Shown: piece after piece, positions 48,764-59,734 of the stretch
Layout: each line of letters starts with the position of its first letter
Numbering within the stretch: position 1 is the stretch's first letter
DNA from: Nostoc sp. B(2019)
GTDB taxonomy: Bacteria; Cyanobacteriota; Cyanobacteriia; Cyanobacteriales; Nostocaceae
Direction: 5' to 3'
Assembly (NCBI RefSeq): GCF_010091925.1
Contig: NZ_WVID01000006.1
Coordinates: 242,647 to 306,646, forward strand
Length of the DNA: 64,000 nt
The notes under the pieces: model-generated
The model's input: only the letters and a program-made list of their open reading frames with translations
Told to the model about the DNA's origin: nothing
Databases searched by the model: none
Made by a program: the position numbers and the translations under genes

Positions 48764-50482
48764 TTAGTAGTAGTTGCCGACTTTGCGATGACGAACGGCT
48801 GTCAGTCCATCGGCTTTGGAGACACGACCTTCTTGGACGGTGCAGTATAAAATCCAGTGGTCGCTGCATTCCATGCTGGTTTGTACTTCACATTCCATGT
48901 ATGCCAAAGCATCAGTCAGAATTGGGGAACCGTTTTTAGCTGTTTGGGTTTTTACTCCAGCAAATCGGTCAGCACCGGGATGTAAGCGCTTGAGAAAGTG
49001 CTTCTTGAGTTCTTGATAATTTCCTTCTTCCAGGACGTTGAGAACGAAGCGATCGCCTACTTGCATTAAGGAATCAATGGCGCGGTCTTTGGCAACGGCA
49101 ATTGTGAATCCTAAGGGTTGCAAACTCGCTTGCGTTACCCAGGATGCCAGCATTGCACTTGACACATTACCTTTTTTGGTGGTGACAATGTACAGTCCGC
49201 TGCTAATCCGACCCAACGCTTTTTCCATGTTGACGTCGAGGGATTTAATTTGCTTGATGTTGCGATCGCGCACCAGCAATTGTCCTAAGTCTGTACCCGC
49301 TTCTTCACATAACTGGAATGTGGATGCTGTCGGAGCTTCTCTGATCCGAATGGCTGGGAAGGCTTCTTTTATACCGGAGTCGATAAATTTTCTCCGCAGT
49401 GTATCAATGGGTTCATCATCCCCGCCATAACATTCAAATAGCCCAACCACTTGCTTATTCTTAGCGACGGCTAGCAGCGAACTGATACTAGCCTGAGCAG
49501 CGGCGGCGCTAGTTGGGGGCATACCGATAATAATGCCAGCGGCTCTACCAGCTAGTTCTTGGATTTCTTGGCTCTCAGCAGAACTCAGATCTAGTACTTC
49601 TACCCCAACGCTAGTTTTCTGTAGTCCGTCACCAATTGCGTGAGCTAGGCGATCGCTATATCCATAATCTGAGACATAAAACAAGCCAACTGTGGTTTCT
49701 GCTTTAGCTTGTTTTTGGCTCCAATTTTCGTAGCACCCGGTTAAAACATCTAAATGATGGTGTAGTAGTGGCCCGTGTCCGTTAGCGATAATATTAATCT
49801 TCCCAAGTTCGCCCATTCTCTTCATGGCATTCAGCAGAGAACGAGCGTTGGGGCCCATCAAGCAGTCGTAGTAAAATCTAAAATCAGCTTCGATCGCTTC
49901 TAAGTCTTCGTCGAAGGTGCGATCGTCACAAAAGTGCATCCCAAAGGCATCACAGGTGTAGAGGGTTTGGGTTTTGCGGTCGTAGCTGAAGATTGTGTCC
50001 GGCCAGTGCAGGTTAGGCGCACTCACGAATTCGATTTCATGTCCTTTGCCGATATCTATGCGATCGCCACTTTTGACAATCCGCTTGGAAAAAGGATCAT
50101 GTACTAAGCCTTCGAGAAACTGAAGCGCAACTTTTGAGGCTAAGACTGTGGCTCTTGGTGCTAACTGAAGGACATCTTCCACTAAGCCGCTATGGTCTGG
50201 CTCTGTGTGACTGACAATTATGTAATCAATTGTTTTGGGGTTAACAAGACCTTTAAGAGTGTCTAAATACAACTGGCGAAACTTCTGGTGAGAAGTATCA
50301 ACCAAAACTGTTTGCTCACCCCTAATTAGATATGAATTGTAGGTTGTACCATTTTGCAGTCCGAATTCGATATCGAAGCGATCGCGATCCCAATCAAGAG
50401 AGCGAATCGCTGTTGTGTTAGGGGCAATTTCTACAGTTTGTATAGTTAGCCGATGTTGAATGTTTTGTGCGATCGCTACCAT
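48764..50482 (-). CDS. flv3: Diflavin flavodiiron protein, Flv3-like (canonical di-iron site)
   Basis: The ~572-residue protein starts at ATG 50482 (MVAIAQNIQHRLTIQ); a longer upstream frame is unconserved. The lactamase-like domain keeps the di-iron ligands in SHTEPDHSG, NLHWPDT, CDAFGMHFCDD and NGHGPLLHH. Flavodoxin (TTVGLFYVSDYGYSDRLAHAIGDGL) and flavin-reductase (AMLASWVTQASLQPLGFTIAVAKDRAID) domains follow. With the Flv1-like product it should form the NAD(P)H or ferredoxin-dependent O2-reducing couple that protects photosystem I or, if the B type, nitrogenase in heterocysts. The same-strand order suggests one transcript. Confidence 0.9.
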   Translation of the reverse strand: MVAIAQNIQHRLTIQTVEIAPNTTAIRSLDWDRDRFDIEFGLQNGTTYNSYLIRGEQTVLVDTSHQKFRQLYLDTLKGLVNPKTIDYIIVSHTEPDHSGLVEDVLQLAPRATVLASKVALQFLEGLVHDPFSKRIVKSGDRIDIGKGHEIEFVSAPNLHWPDTIFSYDRKTQTLYTCDAFGMHFCDDRTFDEDLEAIEADFRFYYDCLMGPNARSLLNAMKRMGELGKINIIANGHGPLLHHHLDVLTGCYENWSQKQAKAETTVGLFYVSDYGYSDRLAHAIGDGLQKTSVGVEVLDLSSAESQEIQELAGRAAGIIIGMPPTSAAAAQASISSLLAVAKNKQVVGLFECYGGDDEPIDTLRRKFIDSGIKEAFPAIRIREAPTASTFQLCEEAGTDLGQLLVRDRNIKQIKSLDVNMEKALGRISSGLYIVTTKKGNVSSAMLASWVTQASLQPLGFTIAVAKDRAIDSLMQVGDRFVLNVLEEGNYQELKKHFLKRLHPGADRFAGVKTQTAKNGSPILTDALAYMECEVQTSMECSDHWILYCTVQEGRVSKADGLTAVRHRKVGNYY

Positions 50483-50536
50483 TATTCGTCTCCGAGCGCA
50501 AATCATCAGGTTTTTATTCTGTCCCCATTGTCCCAA

Positions 50537-51746
50537 TAATTTTTTTTTTAAGTTGTAATGAATATGCTCTTTTGGAAAATTTAACTTGTATCAATTGTTT
50601 CTATTTATCAGCAATCTTTTTTACTCAAGAAATATACTAAAGCTTAATTAAACTAATGTATACACTAACTATTTATTAACGCTGAATATTCGCACTATTT
50701 ACTAATCTAAAGCTACCATACATCTCATCTTTATTTGACCACCAAATCATAATTAAAAGCATAAATTATGTAACTAATACCCAGTTACATTTATTAGGTG
50801 AAACTTAATAATTAGCTTGAAATACTCAATTGTTATATATTTAAATAATATTACTTCTTGATAACCAAATATCTATTAAAAGTTGCCATAACTTGCTGCC
50901 ATACACCAGCTATGCACAAGAGGTTCTTATAACTACGGTGCAAAATTGGTAAGCTATTATGCATTTAATCTGAGGGAGTGACACGCGTCCCACAGATCAG
51001 GCCATGTAACGTATCCGAAGGCTTCACCCGCAAGGTTATTTAATTTTTTCGCGTACTTCCTGAGATAATAAGTAGGAAAGGTAAGATAAACTCTTTACAA
51101 ACATATTAACAAGCATCAAATATGATGTCGTTAATATGTTTGTTAATCAGCATCAGATATGCCACTATCTTGATAAAATTTCTTCTCACGTAAAATGTAA
51201 ATTTTCTGTAAAGTAAAGAAAACAGCAATTTTCCAGAAACAATCAAAGCAAATTAGCTAAAACCAGTTTAAAAAAAAGTCTGGACTTCCATATCTTTTTC
51301 TACTTATACTTATGCAAATTTTTATAAAAATTATTTTTAAAGTTTCAATAAACTACCAGTAAAAATACGAATAATCAACTAAATTTTAATGCTACACTCT
51401 ATTTAGTGTGAATTTTAGATATTAGTTAGGACAACGCTAATACACTCTTGTCGTCATAGCCACGAGCTCCGGCTTATAGCTATCCGACTAAAAAGCCTGT
51501 ACAGGCCAAATTTGTCGTTGGACTAATTTTTTACGTCAATCATTACTTGGTGATAAGTTCCAGATTTTAATAAGTGTTCTTCAAGCCAATACTTCTCGCA
51601 TAACATGCCTTCAGGCTAGACTCCGGCATCCTTAAACATTGTAGTTCAGTCATTTTAGTGTGTTATTTAATACTTTGCGTAGTAAGTATACAGGCGTGAA
51701 TAGACATAACAATACCAAAAACTGACTGTGTGAAAGATTAGCGCTT
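50537..51746. other. Long AT-rich spacer upstream of the flavodiiron genes
   Basis: About 1.2 kb with no convincing gene. It contains a large hairpin at 51097-51143, a 12-bp palindrome GCCTGTACAGGC at 51495-51506, and AT-rich text. The part near 50540-50700 should hold the flavodiiron promoter. Confidence 0.5.
51097..51143. repeat. Long perfect hairpin with an inner palindrome
   Basis: ACAAACATATTAAC (51097-51110) and GTTAATATGTTTGT (51130-51143) are exact complements. The loop contains CATCAAATATGATG, itself an inverted repeat. A degenerate second copy of the loop motif (CAGCATCAGATATG) follows at about 51148. No T-tract follows, so it is not a typical terminator. Confidence 0.6.
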
Positions 51747-52181
51747 ATGGGATGCCGATTGAGAATTTTTTTAACAGAAGAGGAAAAGCAAACTCTAGAA
51801 GAGTTGAGGAGAGCTAAGGAGGTTCCTCAACGTACCAAAGATCGCGCTCAAGTTTTATTGCTGAATGCTCGTGGCTTAAAAAACGAGCAGATTGCTCAAG
51901 GCTTGAACTGGGCGATTTCAACAGTACGTCAAACCCTTCATCGCTGGGACAAGATGGGGTTAGCAGGGTTGTGGGATGCTCCTGGCCGAGGCGGAAAACC
52001 CCGATATTCGGAATCAGATTTAGTTTATCTAGAAAATTGCTTAGCTCACGAGCCACAGACTTATAACTCGAAACAACTAGCAAAAAAACTGGCATCTGAG
52101 CGCCAAGTAAACTTGAGTCCCGACAGACTGCGACGGGTACTGAAAAAAAGGGGAAAAAGGTTTGAAAACACACCTACATAA
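51747..52181 (+). CDS. IS630-family transposase N-terminal (helix-turn-helix) part, orphan orfA
   Basis: The 144-residue frame matches the DNA-binding half of IS630 transposases: LTEEEKQTLEELRRAK..., KDRAQVLLLNARGLKNEQIAQGLNWAISTVRQTLHRW, GLWDAPGRGGKPRYSESD, then SPDRLRRVLKKRGKRF. It ends just where a catalytic DDE half should follow. No DDE domain is found in any frame downstream before the tmRNA terminator. It is either a degenerate insertion sequence or an isolated orfA of a two-frame IS630. Confidence 0.8.
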   Translation: MGCRLRIFLTEEEKQTLEELRRAKEVPQRTKDRAQVLLLNARGLKNEQIAQGLNWAISTVRQTLHRWDKMGLAGLWDAPGRGGKPRYSESDLVYLENCLAHEPQTYNSKQLAKKLASERQVNLSPDRLRRVLKKRGKRFENTPT

Positions 52182-52311
52182 CCCCAAAAACAGAACGATT
52201 AGCTGATTGCGAAGGATTATTTGTTCTGACTTCAATGTTTTGTAGTTGGTGGTTTATTCATAAAAAACCCGCTGTATGAAGGTGGTCAGAGAAATCACAA
52301 ATTACCTTCAA

Positions 52312-52354
52312 TCCATAAAACAAAATCCACCTACACATCAAAAGTGTCAGGTGG
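52312..52354 (-). terminator. Terminator of the tmRNA gene
   Basis: On the minus strand CCACCTGACAC (52354-52344) pairs with GTGTAGGTGG (52336-52327) around TTTTGAT, followed by ATTTTGTTTT. It lies just beyond the mature 3' end of the tmRNA. Confidence 0.8.
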
Positions 52355-52374
52355 ACTTGTTAATTATGTGTTAG

Positions 52375-52761
52375 TGGATCCGAGCAGAGTCGAACTGCTG
52401 TCCAAATTGGGTATTGACCCCCCGCTCATTCACAGGTTTAGCCTTTCTGACCCTCAAGGCGGGAATCGTTCATTATCCCGAACGTAGGATGCTCTGATTT
52501 AATCTTAGCTAGCAAGCCAACCAGAGAACGCTTGCTAGAGCATCCGTTGGGGTTTGGTCTTCAGTCCTTAACGGAGTCAAACTAAAGACGCTCGAACCTA
52601 TAAGAGGTGTTTAGGCAGCTACTAGAGCGTCCTTACGAGCAAATTTAACGATGTTATTCGCATTTACTTTTTTTTCGAGCCTTTGATTTCCGAGAGACGA
52701 CTCACTCTCGACCTGAATCACAGAGCAGCGTTCGCCAACCTGTCGAAACCGTGACGGACCC
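52375..52761 (-). ncRNA. ssrA: tmRNA (SsrA), one-piece
   Basis: tmRNA rescues stalled ribosomes and tags the nascent protein for proteolysis. On the minus strand the 5' end GGGTCCG (52761-52755) pairs with CGGATCC (52382-52376) to form the acceptor stem with a G3-U wobble. GGTTTCGACAGG follows the 5' arm, and CAGTTCGACTCTG is the T-arm-like segment. The tag frame at 52611-52661 reads ANNIVKFARKDALVAA then TAA, a typical cyanobacterial tag. The CCA end is not encoded (CTA in the DNA). Mature length is about 387 nt. It is a one-piece tmRNA, not the permuted two-piece form of marine picocyanobacteria. Confidence 0.96.
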
Positions 52762-52774
52762 ATGCCTCATATTT

Positions 52775-52780
52775 ATTATA
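52775..52780 (-). promoter_or_regulatory. -10 box of the tmRNA promoter
   Basis: A perfect TATAAT on the minus strand ends 13 bases before the mature 5' end. It overlaps the stop codon of the truncated methyltransferase gene. No good -35 hexamer at 17 bases is evident. Confidence 0.5.
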
Positions 52781-53171
52781 GTGTATTGTTTTTGAAATGT
52801 GTTGTAAGACAATGAATTTGAGTTTCTAACAGCATAAACGAGCCGAAGGAAACTGCGATCGCGCTAAACTTACCAGGAATATTAAGATTCTCTATATCAC
52901 CGTGATGGAGAACAGGGTTCAATCCCCTTTCTACACAGTGCTTTCGACAAATAGCCAGCATATCTGGTGAAGTATCGATGCCCTCAACATTCATACCAGC
53001 TTCTAATAGTGGTATCAGTAATCGTCCTGTGCCAACCATTGCCTCAAGAATCCTACCGCCGATTTGAGAAAGATGTTTAATGTAGTAGGGAACATCTGGA
53101 TACTTTCCTCCAATGGGTTTGGTAATGTCGTACACTTCGGTACATAATGGCCCGTATATCGTCGATGTCAT
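52776..53171 (-). pseudogene. SAM-dependent methyltransferase, 3'-truncated at the tmRNA locus
   Basis: The frame codes for 131 residues: a leader YGPLCTEVYDITKPIG, SAM motif I in GGRILEAMVGTGRLLIPLLEAGM with GIDTSPDML (motif post-I), and HGDIENLNIPGKFSAIAVSFGSFMLLE. Class I methyltransferases of this type run to ~240 residues. Here the homology stops at about 52830 and the tail TQIHCLTTHFKNNTL is encoded by the tmRNA upstream region. The C-terminal beta strands are missing, so the protein is probably inactive. A rearrangement joined a methyltransferase fragment to the tmRNA promoter about 70 bases before the RNA. Confidence 0.7.
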
Positions 53172-53251
53172 TTAATTCTGGAGTTGCAATTTTATAAGTT
53201 GACAAAAGGATAAATATTTTATAGTTTATTGCGAACTAATTCTAACTTTTT

Positions 53252-54307
53252 TCATCGCTTAAAAGGATGATAAATATAACCCCATTTATTACCAACTTTT
53301 ACCGGAGCGATGTTTTCCGAAAAAGACGAAACATCTGCAAATTGTGTTTGAATAACCACTTTTCCAGATTTATCAATATAACCACAGGCACTTTCACCCA
53401 TACAAAACGGTGCTAAACCTTGGGAAAATGAAGCAGGGATAATTAAATTAGGTGGAATTACAAATTTACCTGTTTTGTTAATAAATCCAAAGCCACTACG
53501 AGAACCCGTTGGTTTATTTCTAACTAAAGCTAATCCTTCAGAAAATGGATAGGCTAAATGAAATTGTGGTTTAATGACAATCTTACCTTCTCTATCTAGA
53601 AAACCAAAATCAAAATTATTGGATTTATTGACCACTAATAAATTCTCTGAAAATCCAGATAATGGGCTTTCGGAACCGAAATTCTCGCTCAGATGATAAA
53701 CGACTTTTCCCTTTTTATTAATAATTGTATCTCGTCCTATCAATGCTAATCCTTGAAAAAATTTGCTACTATTACATCCAAATTGATGAGTGAAAACAGC
53801 TTGACCTTTCTGATTAATATACATTCCTTGATTTCCTACCGCCGCTAAACCTTCAGAAAAGTCATCTGCACACGCAAATTTAGGAGGAATCACCATTCGA
53901 CCTCTTTTGTCAATATATCCCCATTTATTACCTACTTGTACAGGTGCTAATCCTTGGGAAAAATTACCTGAATAGCGAAAGCTGCGGTGATGTTTATCCA
54001 TAAAAGATAGACTAAAGTAGATGGCACCATCTACGGGATATCCATCAAATTTGGCAGGAATAACAAGTTTACCTGTTTTGTTGATATAACCCCATTTGTT
54101 ACCAATTTTTACTCTGGCCATTTCCTCGGAAAAGGGAGAGGCATAATCGAATTGGGGTTGAATCGCAAAATTTACTTTTGGTGCTGTTTGTTTTAGTAGT
54201 AATTGGGATAATGCTATCTGAAAAATCCCCAAGCCAGTCAGTAAAGTTACTCCAATAATTAAAGCTTTACCTAATTTAAATTTTTGTTGATTTTGTGGAT
54301 TAGTCAT
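53252..54307 (-). CDS. WG-repeat protein with N-terminal membrane anchor
   Basis: The 351-residue protein begins with a hydrophobic helix (LGKALIIGVTLLTGLGIFQIAL, ~12-33), then has about seven WG-type repeats. Typical units are PVQVGNKWGYIDKRGRMVIPPKFACADDFSEGLA, FGFINKTGKFVIPPNLIIPASFSQGLA and SACGYIDKSGKVVIQTQFADVSSFSENIA. WG repeats form beta-rich extracellular or periplasmic surfaces of unclear role. The first and last units are the best preserved. The gene appears single, with spacers on both sides. Confidence 0.9.
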   Translation of the reverse strand: MTNPQNQQKFKLGKALIIGVTLLTGLGIFQIALSQLLLKQTAPKVNFAIQPQFDYASPFSEEMARVKIGNKWGYINKTGKLVIPAKFDGYPVDGAIYFSLSFMDKHHRSFRYSGNFSQGLAPVQVGNKWGYIDKRGRMVIPPKFACADDFSEGLAAVGNQGMYINQKGQAVFTHQFGCNSSKFFQGLALIGRDTIINKKGKVVYHLSENFGSESPLSGFSENLLVVNKSNNFDFGFLDREGKIVIKPQFHLAYPFSEGLALVRNKPTGSRSGFGFINKTGKFVIPPNLIIPASFSQGLAPFCMGESACGYIDKSGKVVIQTQFADVSSFSENIAPVKVGNKWGYIYHPFKR

Positions 54308-54691
54308 ATATAGGAATCCGGTTTGATTTTTGAAAAAATCTCAGTATTTGTGGGGTGGACTATGCCAGACCTTTCAACGCAGTAATTCGCGCATGAGGGT
54401 GGCTCCCCTACTTATATTTCAAAAATCAAATAGTAGCCCTATATTATTCCTCAAAATCAGAGTAGTTTACAATCTTTAATAAGTAATAAAAATATCTAAC
54501 TTTTCTTTCACAAATTGAAGAAGAGGATTATTTACATTTAATCAAATAATTTAGAGAATATGTAATAAATCAAATTGTTAGCAATGGATAATCGGTGAGC
54601 ATAACTTAATTTATGAAAAATAACCGAACACATATCAGCGTATCCTTGTTAAAAATCATTGTGTGCTAACTACCAATTATCCATTACCAGT
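54308..54691. other. Spacer between the WG-repeat gene and the atp operon end
   Basis: About 380 AT-rich bases, no gene seen. It includes the end of the atp operon transcript. I see no clear T-tract terminator directly after the gamma-subunit gene. Confidence 0.4.
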
Positions 54692-55639
54692 TTAAGTCAA
54701 CGCTTCTGCACCACCAACAACCTCAAGGAGTTCCTGGGTAATTGCGGCTTGACGGGCTTTGTTATAAGACAACGTGAGGGTGTTAATCAGTTCACCAGCA
54801 TTCTCACTAGCATTGCTCATGGCTGTCATCCGGGCTGCTAGTTCACTAGCAGCCGATTCTTGCAGCGCCCGCAATAGCTGGTTACTTAGATACAAAGGCA
54901 ACAGAGAATCGAGAATCTGTACTGGATCTTGCTCGAAAATCATGTCGCGGGGAAGAGGGCGAACTTGACTTGTCACTTTCTGCCGTTCGACTTCAAATTG
55001 ACCACCACGGGTTGTCAAGCGGAAGATTTCGTCATCTGGTGCTTCTAGACCTTGAAGATCAAGGGGAAGCAGAGTTTGCACCACAGGACGGGAGCTAACC
55101 AAAGAGACAAATCTGGTGTAGACTAACTCGATGCGGTCTACTTTTTCCGAAAGAAACAAGGAAAGTAGTTGGTCGGCAATCTGATTGGCTTCCGATGCGG
55201 TGGGAATTTGCTCTAAACCGCTGTAAGTAGCATCAATAGGCTGATTGCGGCGTTGAAAGTATTGTGTAGCTTTGCGCCCAACAATCACAAATGTGTAGTC
55301 TAGACCTTCTGCTTTGATTTCTTTGGCACGGTTTTCTGCCCGACGGATGACGTTACTGTTGTAGCCACCACATAAACCCCGATCGCCAGAAATGACCAAC
55401 AGTCCCACGGACTTAACTTGTCTTTTTCTTAGCAGTGGTAGGTTGGCTTCTTCAAACCGCAGACGGGTTTGCAAACCATATAATACTTGCGCCAAGCGAT
55501 CGGCAAAGGGGCGAGTCAACAGCACTTGTTCTTGGGCGCGACGCACTCTGGCCGCAGCCACTAGGCGCATGGCTTCTGTGATTTTTTTGGTATTTTTGAC
55601 CGACTGAATGCGATCGCGTATCGATTTGAGATTGGCCAT
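54692..55639 (-). CDS. atpG: ATP synthase gamma subunit
   Basis: The gamma subunit is the central rotor shaft of F1. The N-terminal coiled coil [46 protein letters not shown], and the C-terminal coiled coil [51 protein letters not shown] are all present. The 315-residue length and the extra loop near 195-235 are typical of cyanobacterial/chloroplast gamma. The chloroplast-type regulatory Cys pair is absent. It is the last gene of the operon; a CCAATGA-type heptamer array fills the gap to atpA. Confidence 0.97.
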   Translation of the reverse strand: MANLKSIRDRIQSVKNTKKITEAMRLVAAARVRRAQEQVLLTRPFADRLAQVLYGLQTRLRFEEANLPLLRKRQVKSVGLLVISGDRGLCGGYNSNVIRRAENRAKEIKAEGLDYTFVIVGRKATQYFQRRNQPIDATYSGLEQIPTASEANQIADQLLSLFLSEKVDRIELVYTRFVSLVSSRPVVQTLLPLDLQGLEAPDDEIFRLTTRGGQFEVERQKVTSQVRPLPRDMIFEQDPVQILDSLLPLYLSNQLLRALQESAASELAARMTAMSNASENAGELINTLTLSYNKARQAAITQELLEVVGGAEALT

Positions 55640-55704
55640 AATTTTTTCCTTAGTCGTCGTTAGTCATTTGTCCTTTGTTTTTTGTCATTAGTCATTAGTT
55701 CTTT

Positions 55705-55730
55705 ACCAATGACCAATGACCAATGACTAA

Positions 55731-55731
<1 letters not shown>
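55705..55731. repeat. ACCAATG heptamer array in the atpA-atpG spacer
   Basis: Three perfect ACCAATG units (55705-55725) are followed by a degenerate ACTAAT. Upstream GTCATTAGTCATTAG (55684-55698) is a second related pair, partly complementary, so the RNA could fold. Confidence 0.85.
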
Positions 55732-57251
<1,520 letters not shown>

Positions 57252-57372
57252 GTGTCTATCTTGTTTGCTTTCGAGACGTAAGAAGTAATTAGTTAGGAGC
57301 CAAGAGTTAGGAATGATGAGTTAAAAATGCAAAAATTAAAAGTTAAAAGTTAAAATAAATTACTTTTTATTT

Positions 57373-57407
57373 AACTCCTAACTCCTAACTTCTCACTCCT
57401 AACTCCT
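57373..57407. repeat. AACTCCT heptamer array in the atpH-atpA spacer
   Basis: Five units run in phase: AACTCCT, AACTCCT, AACTTCT, CACTCCT, AACTCCT (57373-57407). At 57292-57312 lies AGTTAGGAGCCAAGAGTTAGG, which is complementary, so the spacer can form a hairpin of about 110 bases in the mRNA. Confidence 0.85.
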
Positions 57408-57413
57408 AATCTT

Positions 57414-57968
57414 CTAGCTATTGGTTAAGCGTAAGGAAAGGCGACGCAACTGACCCCGTAAACTAGCGTCAATTACCTGCGAGCCTACTTTGATGATCAC
57501 ACCACCAATTAACTCGCTATCTATTTTAGTTTCTAGTTCTACCTGGCGAGCTTTACTGATGGCAATCACTTTTTCGACGATTGCCTGCTGTTGAGCTTCG
57601 GTGAGGGGAACGGCTGAAGTCACTTCCGCTAATACGGTTTGATTCAACTGCCGCAACAGCGCCAGATATTGCTGTAAAATCGGTTCCAAGAAAGCAATGC
57701 GCCGTTTATCTACCAATACCAGCAAAAAATTGCGTAAGTAAGGGTTAGCGCTTTCACCGAGTATTTGTCTGATGAGAGCCTTTTTTTTCTCAGACTGGAT
57801 AAACGGGTTGCTAAAGAAGTTTTGTAGCTCTCTGTTTTCTGAGAGCAGGCTCAGGAAAGTACGCGCATCTTCCCCGAATTCTTCTGTCAAGTTTTTCGAT
57901 TGCGCTATTGACAAAAGTGCCTGTGCATACGGCTGGGCTACTTCGGCTGTTGCTACTTTACTTGTCAT
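57414..57968 (-). CDS. atpH: ATP synthase delta subunit (OSCP)
   Basis: The 184-residue protein has an N-terminal six-helix bundle ([22 protein letters not shown]) and the C-terminal motif [21 protein letters not shown]...[29 protein letters not shown]. It links the peripheral stalk to F1. Its ATG overlaps the stop of atpF by four bases (57965-57968), a translational-coupling arrangement. Confidence 0.96.
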   Translation of the reverse strand: MTSKVATAEVAQPYAQALLSIAQSKNLTEEFGEDARTFLSLLSENRELQNFFSNPFIQSEKKKALIRQILGESANPYLRNFLLVLVDKRRIAFLEPILQQYLALLRQLNQTVLAEVTSAVPLTEAQQQAIVEKVIAISKARQVELETKIDSELIGGVIIKVGSQVIDASLRGQLRRLSLRLTNS

Positions 57969-58528
57969 ACATTGCCTCCCAGTTGTGCGATGCTGCGGTC
58001 AATTAACATTTGTTGAGCATCGTCGGCAATGCCGCTTTTGAGTTGCGACTCGACTTTTTGCAATGCTAGAGTAGCCACTCGCTGACGCAGTTGAGCGATC
58101 GCTCGCTCTGTTTCGCTGTTTAAATCCGCTGCTGCTGTTTGTTTCAAGCGTTCTACGTCTTGCACTGCTCGCTCTAACAAGGCTTCTTTCGATGCCTGGG
58201 CGTTTTCTTGGGCAGATTTGCGGATGCGTTGTGCTTCTGCCTGAGCCTGGGTCAACTGCTCTTGCGCCTGGGATAGAGCAGTCTGTGCTTCTTTTAAGCG
58301 CCCTTCTGCTTCCTGAATTAAGGTTGCAATATTTGACTTTCGCTCATTCAGGATATTGCTTAAAACTTTACGTCCGAAGTAGAATAATATGCCAACCAGA
58401 ATCGCTAGGTTAATGAGGTTGGTTTCAAAAATGTCTATGTTTAGACCGAAACCACCTTCTGCTGCGCCTTCTGCCAATTCAGAGTGAACAGCGTTCGCTT
58501 CTGCGGCAAGTAATAAAAATGTGCCCAT
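57965..58528 (-). CDS. atpF: ATP synthase b subunit
   Basis: The b subunit forms the peripheral stalk with b'. [13 protein letters not shown] starts a short leader, one transmembrane helix lies at [20 protein letters not shown], and a long charged coiled coil follows ([21 protein letters not shown]...). ATG at 58528 is chosen; another ATG three codons upstream is possible. The C-terminus overlaps atpH by four bases. A set of three 25-bp palindromic tandem repeats lies upstream at 58575-58639. Confidence 0.95.
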   Translation of the reverse strand: MGTFLLLAAEANAVHSELAEGAAEGGFGLNIDIFETNLINLAILVGILFYFGRKVLSNILNERKSNIATLIQEAEGRLKEAQTALSQAQEQLTQAQAEAQRIRKSAQENAQASKEALLERAVQDVERLKQTAAADLNSETERAIAQLRQRVATLALQKVESQLKSGIADDAQQMLIDRSIAQLGGNV

Positions 58529-58574
58529 GATACCCATCTACAAGTGCGCTGCTCGCTTGCTAATAGTATTGTAT

Positions 58575-58639
58575 TTTCCCGAAGGGGAATAAGGTGTCCT
58601 TTCCCGAAGGGAAATAAAGTATCCTTTCCTGAAGGGAAA
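58575..58639. repeat. Three tandem 25-bp repeats with palindromic TTTCCCGAAGGGAAA core
   Basis: Cores TTTCCCGAAGGGGAA (58575-58589), TTTCCCGAAGGGAAA (58600-58614) and TTTCCTGAAGGGAAA (58625-58639) are spaced exactly 25 bases apart, joined by AATAAGGTGTCC-like linkers. They lie in the b'-b spacer of the atp operon, so the mRNA has three small hairpins. Confidence 0.9.
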
Positions 58640-58725
58640 AAATGCCTTTTCTTGACACTTAAATTGAGCGCTCTGGGACTAGCGCCCAGACGCGCGTATG
58701 CTTTCATAGAAGCAGTTTTGTGAGC

Positions 58726-59157
58726 TTAGCTAACTACAGTAGATCCCAATAGTTTTTCTAGAATCTGTCTGCTGAGAGCATCAACCCGTTGCTCTAAGGT
58801 ACGCATAGCTTCTTGCTTTTGTTGCTCTATTTCAACAGCAGCCTGTTCTCGTTGCGCTTGAGCTTCTTTTTGGGCTTCAGCGATTTTCTCGGCAGTAATT
58901 TTCTTAGCTTCAGCCTGAGCTGCTTCTACAGTAGCTTGCGATTGCCTGCGAGCTTCTGCGAGTTGCTGCTCATATTCTTGGGCTAAGCGCTCAGCTTTAG
59001 CCAAGCGTTCCCGCGCCTCAAGGGTATTCGTTCGGATGTAACTATCGCGATCGTCTAGCACCTTGGTCAGTGGCTTATAGAATATTGCATTCAACAAAGC
59101 TGCCAACAGCAGGAACTGCAATGCCATTAAGGGCAAAGTAGCATTGAAATCAAACAT
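58726..59157 (-). CDS. atpF': ATP synthase b' subunit
   Basis: The 143-residue paralogue of b, found in photosynthetic organisms, has one N-terminal helix ([20 protein letters not shown]) followed by [37 protein letters not shown] coiled coil. It forms a heterodimeric peripheral stalk with b. Order c - b' - b matches the cyanobacterial operon. Confidence 0.96.
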   Translation of the reverse strand: MFDFNATLPLMALQFLLLAALLNAIFYKPLTKVLDDRDSYIRTNTLEARERLAKAERLAQEYEQQLAEARRQSQATVEAAQAEAKKITAEKIAEAQKEAQAQREQAAVEIEQQKQEAMRTLEQRVDALSRQILEKLLGSTVVS

Positions 59158-59336
59158 TTCTCTCCTCTTTGGCTGGAGTAGCAGTTTTCATGGCTAGCAA
59201 GATCATCCAACCTTTCATATTTTAGAGACCCATAGCCAACAAGGGTCAATTACATCAGAACGACTAAATACCCAAAATTTTTTGACTGTAGAGGCGTGAT
59301 GGTTCACGTCTCCACACTCACAAAAACTTTTAGGTC

Positions 59337-59627
<291 letters not shown>

Positions 59628-59734
59628 TTAACGACTAGAAACGTGTTTTTCACGCTGCACCAAGTTCTTCAAATCGTGCTTTGCGATGTTTTGAGCGCAT
59701 TTGCTCGACGGAACTGTGCTATCAACTGAGAAGC

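Noticed and set aside
48639..48869. Minus-strand frame with a Pro/Leu-rich end between the flavodiiron genes
   Set aside because: Made of the purine-rich tract and heptamer repeats; overlaps the flv3 C-terminus in another frame.
52375..52761. tRNA gene in the 52.4-52.8 kb region
   Set aside because: The tRNA-like acceptor and T arm belong to tmRNA, shown by the tag reading frame and the 5' GGTTTCGACAGG motif.
51747..53171. Prophage or integrative island at tmRNA
   Set aside because: No integrase, phage gene or duplicated tmRNA 3' end is visible; only IS and methyltransferase fragments.
58441..58707. 88-residue minus-strand frame containing SVKKRHFFPSGKDTLFPFGKGH repeats
   Set aside because: It is only the 25-bp tandem repeat read through, overlapping the atpF start in another frame; no ribosome site or protein-like pattern.
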